5,368 bases of DNA from Syntrophaceae bacterium (GCA_030619435.1 JAUXBI010000129.1:1-5368); one strand, 5' to 3'. Shown: positions 1 to 5,368, counted from the first letter of the stretch. Made by a program: numbers and translations. The notes: generated by a model not told the origin, from the letters alone.

Positions 1-38
1 CCAAGATAACCGAGCTGTATGGAAACTCCTTTGTTTGA
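1..38 (+). CDS. C-terminal end of an upstream gene (partial), possibly the transporter's solute-binding protein or partner permease
   Basis: Reading from base 3, the frame gives KITELYGNSFV and stops at TGA (36-38), only two bases before the ATG of the permease. The other two frames are less attractive: one stops at 7-9 and the third is simply the permease frame extended upstream. The ending resembles the C-termini of family 3 solute-binding proteins, which often close with a lysine/tyrosine-rich 'G-[TS]-x-x-K-I-x-x-x-Y-G' helix, and such genes commonly precede the permease. This is inference from eleven residues. A second permease or an unrelated gene cannot be excluded. Confidence 0.4.
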   Translation, partial: KITELYGNSFV

Positions 39-40
39 TT

Positions 41-712
41 ATGGAAGAACTCTTTTTTCTACAACCGGAAATAGTATCCACCCTTATGAGGGGGCTTTGT
101 GTCAGCGTCAAGTTGATTATTCCCTCTGCTGCCTTTGGTTTTATCATAGGGGTTGTCGTCGGGGCGCTGAGGGTATACGGAAATAGCTCTATCAAGGCGA
201 TTGCTAATGGTTATGTCCTTATCTTTCGGGGATTTCCCCTTGTTGTCCAGCTCTTCATATGGTATTTCGGCCTTCCCTATATCGGGATTTACCTGACCCC
301 GTTTGTGGCCGCGGTGATGGGGTTTTCCCTGTGCAGCGGGGCCTATCATTCAGAGTACGTGCGCGGCGCCTTCCTGTCCGTCAAGACAGGTCAGATGATG
401 GCGGCGAAGGCACTCGGCTTTTCAAAAATCAAGATGGTTCTCTTCGTCACCCTTCCCCAAGCGTTTCGCAGGGCGCTTCCGGGATGCGGTAATGAGGTCA
501 TCTATCTTATAAAATATTCATCGCTGGCCTATATGATAACCTGCATCGAACTTACCGGAGAGGGAAAGATAATAGCCTCTGAGAGCTTCAGGTACACCGA
601 AACCTTTATGGTGATCGGCGCCATCTATCTTGTCCTGACCTCGATTGCCGCCTGGTTGCTCCATCGTCTGGAAAACCGGCTCCAACTGCCCGGTTTTGAA
701 CAATACAGCTAG
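41..712 (+). CDS. Polar amino acid-type ABC transporter permease (HisM/GlnP-like)
   Basis: This is an inner-membrane subunit of a PAAT-family ABC importer, which moves amino acids or similar small polar solutes using an ATPase and a solute-binding protein encoded elsewhere. Residues below count from the in-frame TTG at 35; subtract two for the ATG at 41. Seen in the sequence: hydrophobic segments near 23-46, 66-82, 87-104, 155-170 and 189-209; the family motif RGFPLVVQLF (65-74); and the cytoplasmic EAA loop, GQMMAAKALGFS (119-130) followed by LPQAFRRALPG (140-150) and N153/K160/SSL. The EAA loop docks the ATPase. About 223 residues is normal for the family. The start is uncertain: ATG 41 has no good Shine-Dalgarno, while TTG 35 sits about 11 bases after a weak GGA and overlaps the upstream stop. 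Translational coupling to the preceding gene is likely. Substrate specificity cannot be read from a permease alone. Confidence 0.9.
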   Translation: MEELFFLQPEIVSTLMRGLCVSVKLIIPSAAFGFIIGVVVGALRVYGNSSIKAIANGYVLIFRGFPLVVQLFIWYFGLPYIGIYLTPFVAAVMGFSLCSGAYHSEYVRGAFLSVKTGQMMAAKALGFSKIKMVLFVTLPQAFRRALPGCGNEVIYLIKYSSLAYMITCIELTGEGKIIASESFRYTETFMVIGAIYLVLTSIAAWLLHRLENRLQLPGFEQYS

Positions 713-726
713 ATATTTCTGAGATT

Positions 727-2130
727 ATGCCTTCATATTCACCTATTACACCGGAAATCCTAAGCGAAATCAAAGGAGCAGTGGGCTCCGATGCGATTAT
801 CCAAACTGCTGAGAAGCTTTGCGAATTCGAAAAGGACGCCGGTGAAGACGCGCGCCTTCCCGAACTTGTTGTTGAAGCAACATCATCCCGGCAGGTCAGT
901 GATTTGCTTCGACTGGCAAACAGGTATTCCTTTCCCGTTACCCCGCGGGGTCTGGGCACAGGCCTGGCAGGAGGCGCTGTGCCGCTGTTCGGTGGGGTGG
1001 TATTGTCTCTCGCGAAGATGAATCGCATCCTTTCCATCGAAAAGAATAATCTGATCGCAGTGGTGGAACCGGGCGTTATAACGCTCGACCTTCAGAATGC
1101 CGTGAGGAAAGAAGGTCTCTTCTACCCACCTGATCCCGCGAGCCTGGACACCTGTTCCATCGGTGGAAATGCCGCCACGAATGCCGGAGGTCCCTCTTGT
1201 GTCAAATATGGCACCACCAGGGATTATGTCCTCGGGCTTGAGGCGGTACTTCCATCGGGTGAGATAATCGAAGCCGGAGTACGGACGAGGAAAGGCGTGG
1301 TCGGCTATGACTTGCGCCACCTGTTGCTCGGATCAGAGGGAACGCTGGGAGTAATCACAAAACTCATCCTTAAATTGATACCACACCCTAAGACGGTAAC
1401 GACACTGGTCGCATTTTTTCCGCGGCTGACCTCCGCCATGGATGCGGTTACCGCCATGCTGGTCCGGGGGCATGTCCCCTGTGCCGTGGAATTTCTCGAT
1501 GACAGGTGCCTGGAGATAACAGGAGATCTTCTCCCGTTCGAAGAGGCAAGGTCGGCAAAGGCCATGCTTATTATTGAAACGGACGGCGTCCAGAGAGTGA
1601 TAGAAGAGGAGATGGAGGCCATCGGCGAGATCTGCATGGAGCAGGGCGCTGTCAATGTTGTCATGGCTCCCGATTCTCTCAAAAGAGCCAGGATATGGGA
1701 AATCCGCAGGGAGGTCTCTCTGCGGATAGAAGAGAGATTCCCGCTTTATCTGCACGAGGATGTTGTCGTTCCCATAGGGAAAATTGCGGACCTGGTCGGT
1801 TGCCTGCGCGGATTCGAAGAAGGGTCCGGGATAAAGATCTATTCCTTCGGTCATGCCGGAGACGGTAATATTCACGTGAATATTACCGCGGAAGACCGTA
1901 AATGCAGAGACAGCGCAGAAGAAGGAATCGTAAATCTGTTGAAAAAGGTGCTGTCCATGGGTGGGACTATTTCCGGTGAACATGGGATAGGAATCGCAAA
2001 AAGACGGTTTCTCCCGATGGAACTCTCCGCGGAAAGCATCCGCATTCAAAAAGAAATCAAACAAATCTTCGACCCACTGCAGATACTGAACCCCGGAAAG
2101 ATATTTCAGGCCAATTTACAGAAAGATTGA
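727..2130 (+). CDS. glcD: FAD-linked 2-hydroxyacid dehydrogenase, GlcD/D-lactate dehydrogenase family
   Basis: Predicted flavoprotein oxidising a 2-hydroxy acid (glycolate, D-lactate or D-2-hydroxyglutarate type) to the 2-oxo acid and passing electrons to a partner. It has 467 residues, the usual size for stand-alone GlcD. The N-terminal PCMH-type FAD domain (about 45-215) shows RGLGTGLAGG (74-83), PPDPAS (134-139), SIGGNAATNAGG (144-155) and GSEGTLG (202-208). The C-terminal FAD-oxidase domain (about 225-460) shows FGHAGDGNIH (374-383), SGEHGIG (416-422) and FDPLQILNPGK (448-458). By analogy with characterised relatives, H376, H383 and E418 should hold the metal that binds substrate. No Fe-S cluster motif is present, so a separate GlcF-like or ETF partner is expected but not seen here. 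The gene starts 14 bp after the permease with a weak GAG ribosome-binding site, which suggests operon coupling. Family assignment is secure; the symbol and substrate are not. Confidence 0.93.
   Translation: MPSYSPITPEILSEIKGAVGSDAIIQTAEKLCEFEKDAGEDARLPELVVEATSSRQVSDLLRLANRYSFPVTPRGLGTGLAGGAVPLFGGVVLSLAKMNRILSIEKNNLIAVVEPGVITLDLQNAVRKEGLFYPPDPASLDTCSIGGNAATNAGGPSCVKYGTTRDYVLGLEAVLPSGEIIEAGVRTRKGVVGYDLRHLLLGSEGTLGVITKLILKLIPHPKTVTTLVAFFPRLTSAMDAVTAMLVRGHVPCAVEFLDDRCLEITGDLLPFEEARSAKAMLIIETDGVQRVIEEEMEAIGEICMEQGAVNVVMAPDSLKRARIWEIRREVSLRIEERFPLYLHEDVVVPIGKIADLVGCLRGFEEGSGIKIYSFGHAGDGNIHVNITAEDRKCRDSAEEGIVNLLKKVLSMGGTISGEHGIGIAKRRFLPMELSAESIRIQKEIKQIFDPLQILNPGKIFQANLQKD
1863..1888. repeat. Perfect 26-bp palindrome inside glcD
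   Basis: The half-site CGGTAATATTCAC (1863-1875) is followed immediately by its exact reverse complement (1876-1888), with no spacer and no mismatch. It covers the codons for G380 to T387, part of the conserved GDGNIHVNI motif. The protein motif favours this: the codon pairs GGT/ACC, AAT/ATT and CAC/GTG are reverse complements of one another. Any regulatory role is unproven. Confidence 0.95.
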
Positions 2131-2183
2131 TTCCCCTTTCAGATTTTGGCAGCGTCCCCCATTGTCGCACCGCCAATACCCCC

Positions 2184-2237
2184 AGATGGCTTCGTAAAAA
2201 GTCGAAATATGCACAATTTTGTCATTCCCGTGAATCC
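2184..2237 (+). repeat. Possible fragment of a dispersed intergenic repeat
   Basis: The segment holds GATGGCTTCGTAAAAAGTC (2185-2203) and, further on, TTTGTCATTCCCGTGAA (2218-2234). I recall very similar strings as parts of short dispersed intergenic repeats in delta-proteobacterial genomes, where the second part usually forms a hairpin of the 'CCCG..GAA..CGGG' kind. Here the second arm is missing and the sequence runs directly into the HTH remnant. Only one copy lies in this window, so its repetitive nature rests on memory and not on what is seen here. Confidence 0.35.
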
Positions 2238-2372
2238 CTCGCCCAGTCAACAGACCAGTCGCCGGAATTTATCGAGCAGTGTGAAAGAGACGAGATCTCC
2301 CCGTTCGTCAGTTTCCTGCTCCGCCTCTCCCGGACTCTGAATGTCGATCCAAGCACCTTCCTCCACGACTGA
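2232..2372 (+). pseudogene. Remnant of an XRE-family helix-turn-helix regulator, 5' end lost
   Basis: The 46 codons from 2232 to the TGA at 2370-2372 match the second half of an XRE/Cro-type DNA-binding domain. ESLAQSTDQ corresponds to helix 2, SPEFIEQCERDEISP to the recognition helix with the typical 'E-R-x-E' turn, FVSFLLRLSRTLNV to helix 4 and DPSTFL to helix 5. Helix 1 and the start codon are missing: upstream codons in this frame (open back to a TTG at 2127, which overlaps the glcD stop) look like translated intergenic or repeat DNA, and no other frame supplies the missing part. The protein also stops right after the domain, whereas many relatives continue into a cupin or other sensor domain. 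I read it as a broken gene. An expressed 81-residue protein starting at TTG 2127 by coupling to glcD is possible but unlikely. Confidence 0.6.
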
Positions 2373-2395
2373 TTTTTCTCGAAGATATCCTCCCG

Positions 2396-2424
2396 TTGAC
2401 CAGAATCGCAATTTACCCCATGAT
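2396..2424 (+). promoter_or_regulatory. Candidate sigma70-like promoter upstream of the IS insertion point
   Basis: TTGACC (2396-2401) and CATGAT (2419-2424) are spaced by 17 bp, matching five and four of six consensus positions. It lies on the + strand just beyond the HTH remnant, and the IS target site GATATC overlaps its -10 region. Before insertion it would have pointed at nnr. This is sequence resemblance only; in A/T-rich intergenic DNA such matches occur by chance. Confidence 0.25.
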
Positions 2425-2427
2425 ATC
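2422..2427. repeat. Left copy of the 6-bp IS target-site duplication (GATATC)
   Basis: GATATC borders the left end of the IS and is repeated as a direct repeat at 3757-3762. Because GATATC is its own reverse complement, it also lengthens the apparent inverted repeat from 16 to 22 bp. The true boundary is therefore ambiguous by a base or so: an element starting at CACTACTG (2427) would leave a 4-bp ATAT duplication instead. Confidence 0.7.
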
Positions 2428-2443
2428 ACTACTGTCCGGTTAA
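2428..2443 (+). repeat. Left terminal inverted repeat of the IS
   Basis: ACTACTGTCCGGTTAA is the exact reverse complement of 3741-3756. Inward, the match ends at 2444, where A faces C3740. This is the expected transposase-binding and cleavage site. Confidence 0.88.
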
Positions 2444-2517
2444 AAGTTTAGCAACATGCCATAATACGTTGAAATTAAATAGATAATTAACCATTTTCAC
2501 TTTTTTCGATTTGAAAA

Positions 2518-2544
2518 TTTACATGATTGATCCTGAGTTATAAG
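2518..2544 (+). promoter_or_regulatory. Candidate transposase promoter
   Basis: TTTACA (2518-2523) and TATAAG (2539-2544) each match five of six sigma70 consensus positions, but the spacer is 15 bp, which is short. A transcript from here would begin near 2550-2552, inside the left arm of the Shine-Dalgarno hairpin, and so would leave the ribosome-binding site free. This is inference from sequence only. Other weak TTGAAA hexamers (2469-2474, 2511-2516) lack a good partner. Confidence 0.3.
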
Positions 2545-2568
2545 CTTCCTCCTAATTTTGGAGGAGGC
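2544..2568 (+). promoter_or_regulatory. Hairpin sequestering the transposase Shine-Dalgarno
   Basis: GCTTCCTCC (2544-2552) can pair with GGAGGAGGC (2560-2568) around a 7-base loop TAATTTT, giving nine pairs with a single G-U. The right arm contains the whole Shine-Dalgarno GGAGGAGG (2560-2567), seven bases before ATG 2575. In full-length read-through RNA the site should be masked. IS10 and IS50 are known to use such structures to avoid transposase synthesis from outside transcription; that parallel is an inference here. Confidence 0.65.
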
Positions 2569-2574
2569 ACACTC

Positions 2575-3744
2575 ATGAATTCAGGAAAAACCGTATTTGC
2601 TCAGATACTTCAGCACTTATCACGCTACGAGTTCAATAAATGCGTTACAAAACATAATGGCAATTACAAAATCAGAAAATTCCCCTGTTACGATCAGTTT
2701 CTGTGCCTGGCCTTTGCCCAGTTAACGTATCGAGAAAGCTTAAGAGATATAGAAACATGTTTAAACTCGCATCGCGAAAAATTATACCACGTCGGCTTCC
2801 GGAATCAGATATCACGGTCAACACTGGCCGATGCCAACGAGCGTCGCGATTACCGGATATATCAGGACTTCGGATACTATCTCATCGGCATAGCGAAAAA
2901 ACTCTATCAAAACGAAAAACTGGCAGTGGAGCTGGTTCAATCATTATATGCCCTCGATTCAACAACCGTCGATCTATGCCTCTCTCTATTCCCATGGGCA
3001 ACATTTCGAAAGACCAAGGCGGCAATAAAGATCCATACACTGCTGGATTTACGCGGCTCAATCCCCACGTTCATCAGCCTTACCCCTGGCAATGTCCACG
3101 ATGTTACCATACTGGACATAGTGCCTATAAAACAAAAATCAATCGTCACAATGGATCGAGGGTATATAGACTTCGGGCGCCTATATGCGATTCATCAGCT
3201 TCCCGCCTTTTTCGTCATTCGTGCAAAGAGCAATCTGAAGTTTCGCCGTCTGACTTCACGAAAGGTGGACAAAGCTTTAGGTCTTCGGGCCGATCAAACA
3301 ATCATTCTCAAAGTTACAAAGTCGAAAGAAGCGTACCCGGAGGCCTTACGGCGAGTATCATATGTGGACCCGGAAACAAACAAGCGCTTTGTTTTCCTGA
3401 CCAATATATTTACAATACCGGCAGAAATAGTGGCCGGCATCTACAAACAACGCTGGCAAATAGAACTGTTTTTCAAATGGATCAAACAGCACTTGAGAAT
3501 AAAATCGTTCTTTGGAACATCATTCAATGCAGTAAAAACCCAGATTTGGGTTGCCATCAGTATCTATTTGCTCGTAGCAATTATGAAAAAGCGGCTTAAT
3601 TTGCCGGGTAGCCTCCACACAATTTTGCAAATCTTGGAGGTCAATATTTTTGAGAAAAAGCCCATTATTCAACTGGTTAGCGATGCTCTTAAACAAGAAA
3701 AAGAACCTGTCATAAGTAACCAATTGAATTTATTCGATCCTTAA
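2575..3744 (+). CDS. IS4-family DDE transposase
   Basis: This enzyme catalyses cut-and-paste movement of the surrounding IS by binding its ends and cleaving with an RNase H-like DDE core. It is 389 residues, intact. The N-terminal part (about 1-75) resembles the DUF4372 domain often seen before the DDE_Tnp_1 domain. Catalytic residues from this start are D128 in YALDSTT, D194 in VTMDRGY and E297. The IS4 signature Y(2)R(3)E(6)K is exact: Y290, R293, E297, K304 in YKQRWQIELFFKWIK. I chose ATG 2575 because GGAGGAGG lies seven bases upstream. An in-frame TTG at 2527 would add 16 residues that read through the hairpin and have no ribosome-binding site. The TAA stop (3742-3744) lies inside the right inverted repeat, so the gene uses the element to its last bases. 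Translation is probably limited by the upstream hairpin. Confidence 0.93.
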   Translation: MNSGKTVFAQILQHLSRYEFNKCVTKHNGNYKIRKFPCYDQFLCLAFAQLTYRESLRDIETCLNSHREKLYHVGFRNQISRSTLADANERRDYRIYQDFGYYLIGIAKKLYQNEKLAVELVQSLYALDSTTVDLCLSLFPWATFRKTKAAIKIHTLLDLRGSIPTFISLTPGNVHDVTILDIVPIKQKSIVTMDRGYIDFGRLYAIHQLPAFFVIRAKSNLKFRRLTSRKVDKALGLRADQTIILKVTKSKEAYPEALRRVSYVDPETNKRFVFLTNIFTIPAEIVAGIYKQRWQIELFFKWIKQHLRIKSFFGTSFNAVKTQIWVAISIYLLVAIMKKRLNLPGSLHTILQILEVNIFEKKPIIQLVSDALKQEKEPVISNQLNLFDP

Positions 3745-3756
3745 CCGGACAGTAGT
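3741..3756 (-). repeat. Right terminal inverted repeat of the IS
   Basis: TTAACCGGACAGTAGT is the exact reverse complement of 2428-2443. The transposase stop codon TAA (3742-3744) is part of it. Confidence 0.88.
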
Positions 3757-3762
3757 GATATC
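3757..3762. repeat. Right copy of the 6-bp IS target-site duplication (GATATC)
   Basis: Same hexamer and orientation as 2422-2427. Removing the element and one copy rejoins ...TTTACCCCAT-GATATC-TCATTACAATG..., a plain intergenic sequence 5' of nnr. Confidence 0.7.
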
Positions 3763-3810
3763 TCATTACAATGTCAAACAATTTCTTCAACCAAATCAGG
3801 GGAACAGGAA

Positions 3811-5368
3811 ATGAAGATAAGCAGTGTAGCACAGATGAGAAATCTGGACAGGACAGCCATAGAGAAGTTCGGAATAGAAGATAAGCTGTTGATGGAAAAC
3901 GCGGGCCTTGCTATGTTCGGCGTTATTCAGAGTAAATTGGGTGTAAAAGGCAGGAAGTTTGCTGTATTCTGCGGTGTCGGGAATAATGGTGGTGACGGGT
4001 GTGTTATCGCGAGAAAACTGCACTCAAACGGTGGAGATGTAAAGGTTTTTATTGTTGGTAATCCGGATCGGTTCGCGGATTCCGCAAGGATGAATTTTAA
4101 CATTATCAAAAAGCTTCCTATGGAGATCAGAGAGATTGCCGATGCGGACTCCGTGAAGGCATATGTGCTCGATTCTGATGGAATTGTAGACGCGATCTTC
4201 GGGACAGGCCTTGCGCGGGACGTTGAGGGACTGCATCGAGATGTTATAGAAATAATAAATAACAGCGGGAAACCGGTCTTCAGTGTTGACATACCATCGG
4301 GTGTCAACGGCGACACGGGAATGATTATGGGTGCAGCGGTGAAGGCGGATTATACCGTTACATTCGGACTGCTCAAGGCAGGAAATATGCTCTTTCCGGG
4401 ATATGATCTGTGCGGAAAACTGTATGTGACCCATATTTCGTTTCCCCCTTCACACTACAATGATGATTCCATACAGGTTGAAATCAATATTACGCCGGAG
4501 ATTCCGCCGAGAGGTACGGACGCCCATAAGGGAGATTTAGGTAATGCACTCTTTATTGCAGGCGCCGCCGGTTATTTCGGAGCTCCCTATTTCGCGGCCT
4601 TTTCATTCATGAAGGCCGGGGGCGGATATTCGCGACTGGCATCCCCGCAGTCTATCACGTCCTTCATAGCCGACAAGGGAAGTGAGATTGTCTTTATCCC
4701 TCAGGAAGAGACAGCTTCCGGTAGTATCGCTTCCAGAAATAAAGATGATCTGCTGAAACTTTCGGAGAAAATGGATATGGTTGTGCTGGGGCCGGGTCTG
4801 TCGCTTGATGAAGAAACGCAGATGCTCGTGAGAGAACTTGCCCGTGATATCACAAAGCCTCTGCTGATAGATGGGGATGGAATTACCGCTCTGTGCGCGG
4901 ATCTTCAGATTATCAGAGAAAGAACGGCACCTACCATCCTGACGCCTCATCTGGGCGAGATGTCCAGAATCACGGGTGTTGATGTGGAAGAGATACAGGC
5001 AGACAGGATAAACATACTGCAGAACACCGCCCGTGACCTGAGCGCGATTATTGTAATGAAGGGCGCTCACTCGCTTATAGGATATCCCGATGGAAGGATT
5101 TTTATAAATATCAGTGGAAATCCGGGGATGGCAACGGCCGGATCAGGGGATGTACTCACCGGCACAATTGCCGCCATGTTCGGACTGGGACTGCCCGTGG
5201 AGGATGCGGTCAGAAAGGGTGTGTTCATACATGGAGTCTCCGGCGACCTCGCCGCGGAATGTGAAGGCGAAGATGGAGTAACAGCTCAGGATATTATGGA
5301 TTATCTTCCTCTCGCGGTAAAGATGGATCGTGAGGAATTGGATGATGCTGTACGTGAAAGATATGAAG
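3811..5368 (+). CDS. nnr: Bifunctional NAD(P)H-hydrate repair enzyme (epimerase + ADP/ATP-dependent dehydratase), 3' end cut by window
   Basis: Cytosolic metabolite-repair enzyme. The N-terminal YjeF_N domain interconverts R- and S-NAD(P)H hydrate, and the C-terminal ribokinase-like domain dehydrates the S form back to NAD(P)H with ADP (bacterial type). The 519 codons visible are about the full family length (E. coli Nnr is about 515), so only a few codons should be missing. The epimerase domain (about 1-215) shows MENAG (28-32), GVGNNGGDG (55-63), DAIFGTGL (127-134) and VDIPSGVNGDTG (159-170). The dehydratase domain (about 230-505) shows HKGDLG (239-244), VLGPGL (325-330), LTPHLGE (377-383), VMKGAH (415-420) and the nucleotide/catalytic motif GNPGMATAGSGDVLTG (436-451) with D447. 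Where most relatives have 'DADAL' this protein has DGDGI (354-358). ATG 3811 is supported by AGGGGA (3798-3803) with a 7-base spacer. The IS ends about 50 bp upstream, so its transcription may now depend on the IS or a new promoter. Confidence 0.95.
   Translation, partial: MKISSVAQMRNLDRTAIEKFGIEDKLLMENAGLAMFGVIQSKLGVKGRKFAVFCGVGNNGGDGCVIARKLHSNGGDVKVFIVGNPDRFADSARMNFNIIKKLPMEIREIADADSVKAYVLDSDGIVDAIFGTGLARDVEGLHRDVIEIINNSGKPVFSVDIPSGVNGDTGMIMGAAVKADYTVTFGLLKAGNMLFPGYDLCGKLYVTHISFPPSHYNDDSIQVEINITPEIPPRGTDAHKGDLGNALFIAGAAGYFGAPYFAAFSFMKAGGGYSRLASPQSITSFIADKGSEIVFIPQEETASGSIASRNKDDLLKLSEKMDMVVLGPGLSLDEETQMLVRELARDITKPLLIDGDGITALCADLQIIRERTAPTILTPHLGEMSRITGVDVEEIQADRINILQNTARDLSAIIVMKGAHSLIGYPDGRIFINISGNPGMATAGSGDVLTGTIAAMFGLGLPVEDAVRKGVFIHGVSGDLAAECEGEDGVTAQDIMDYLPLAVKMDREELDDAVRERYE

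Larger units (their letters stand above)
2428..3756 (+). mobile_element. Complete IS4-family insertion sequence
   Basis: The element is about 1329 bp and is bounded by 16-bp perfect terminal inverted repeats (2428-2443 and 3741-3756) and a GATATC direct repeat on each side. It contains a leader of about 130 bases and a single intact DDE transposase reading rightward. Size, single ORF and the Y-R-E-K transposase signature all fit the IS4 family; I do not assign a subgroup or a named element. Nothing in it is visibly broken, and the identical ends and duplication argue for fairly recent insertion. Its codons and leader are visibly richer in A/T than the flanking glcD, in keeping with transfer from elsewhere. 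It separates the XRE remnant from nnr. Confidence 0.9.

Noticed and set aside
1333..2064. 243-codon antisense frame opposite glcD
   Set aside because: glcD on the + strand has all family motifs across this stretch. The antisense translation resembles nothing known to me.
2131..2427. Possible terminator or small RNA after glcD
   Set aside because: I found no GC-rich stem followed by a T-run and no recognisable RNA family in the spacer.
2493..2518. Weak hairpin ATTTTCA/TGAAAAT in the IS leader
   Set aside because: Seven A/T-rich pairs around a 12-base loop. Not stable and not followed by a U-tract, so neither a terminator nor a convincing regulatory fold.
2527..2574. In-frame TTG start extending the transposase by 16 residues
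   Set aside because: No ribosome-binding site precedes it, the extra codons read through the hairpin, and ATG 2575 has a perfect Shine-Dalgarno seven bases upstream.
2703..3599. 298-codon frame overlapping the transposase on the + strand
   Set aside because: It is an out-of-frame shadow of the DDE transposase, without domain-like sequence or a ribosome-binding site. No programmed frameshift is needed, as the main frame is complete.
3724..3772. Outward promoter at the right IS end (TTGAAT and TACAAT)
   Set aside because: The TACAAT is a good -10, but the distance to TTGAAT is far too long and no other -35-like hexamer is correctly spaced.
4844..4853. GTGATATCAC in nnr, resembling the IS end plus target site
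   Set aside because: A 10-bp chance palindrome within coding sequence with no other part of the IS nearby. A similar GATATCAC also occurs by chance inside the transposase near 2807.
3927..5070. Several long antisense open frames opposite nnr (3927-4316, 4024-4434, 4603-5070)
   Set aside because: They lie wholly within the clearly coding nnr gene, show no family motifs and are compositional shadows of it.

Overview
The window reads as bacterial chromosomal DNA of medium G+C content with dense, same-strand (+) genes. I cannot identify the organism. The lineage feel is an anaerobic or facultative proteobacterium of the Desulfobacterota (old delta-proteobacterial) type. This rests on the FAD-linked hydroxyacid dehydrogenase, the XRE-regulator remnant and a dispersed-repeat-like sequence that I recall from such genomes, and it is inference only.

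Layout. (1) Bases 1-38 hold the last codons of an upstream gene, then a polar-amino-acid-type ABC permease (41-712). After 14 bp comes a GlcD-type FAD dehydrogenase (727-2130). These three are tightly packed and look like one operon. (2) Bases 2131-2427 form a decayed intergenic zone. It holds a repeat-like segment (about 2184-2237) running straight into the 3' part of an XRE helix-turn-helix gene (2232-2372) that has lost its start, followed by a possible promoter. (3) Bases 2428-3756 are a complete IS4-family insertion sequence. It has matching 16-bp terminal inverted repeats, a 6-bp GATATC target duplication and one intact DDE transposase (2575-3744) whose ribosome-binding site is buried in a strong hairpin. 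(4) Bases 3811-5368 hold a nearly full-length bifunctional NAD(P)H-hydrate repair enzyme (Nnr/YjeF), cut by the window end.

How the parts relate. The permease and GlcD may serve uptake and oxidation of a small organic acid or amino-acid-derived 2-hydroxy acid, but no ATPase or electron-transfer partner is visible here. The IS landed between the regulator remnant and nnr. It moved nnr about 1.3 kb from whatever promoter lay upstream, without touching its ribosome-binding site.

The most noteworthy signals are the hairpin that sequesters the transposase Shine-Dalgarno, the clean IS boundaries on a palindromic target, a perfect 26-bp palindrome inside the metal-binding motif of glcD, and the repeat/HTH junction. 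I see no RNA gene, CRISPR array or convincing rho-independent terminator, and no clear candidate for a wholly new system.
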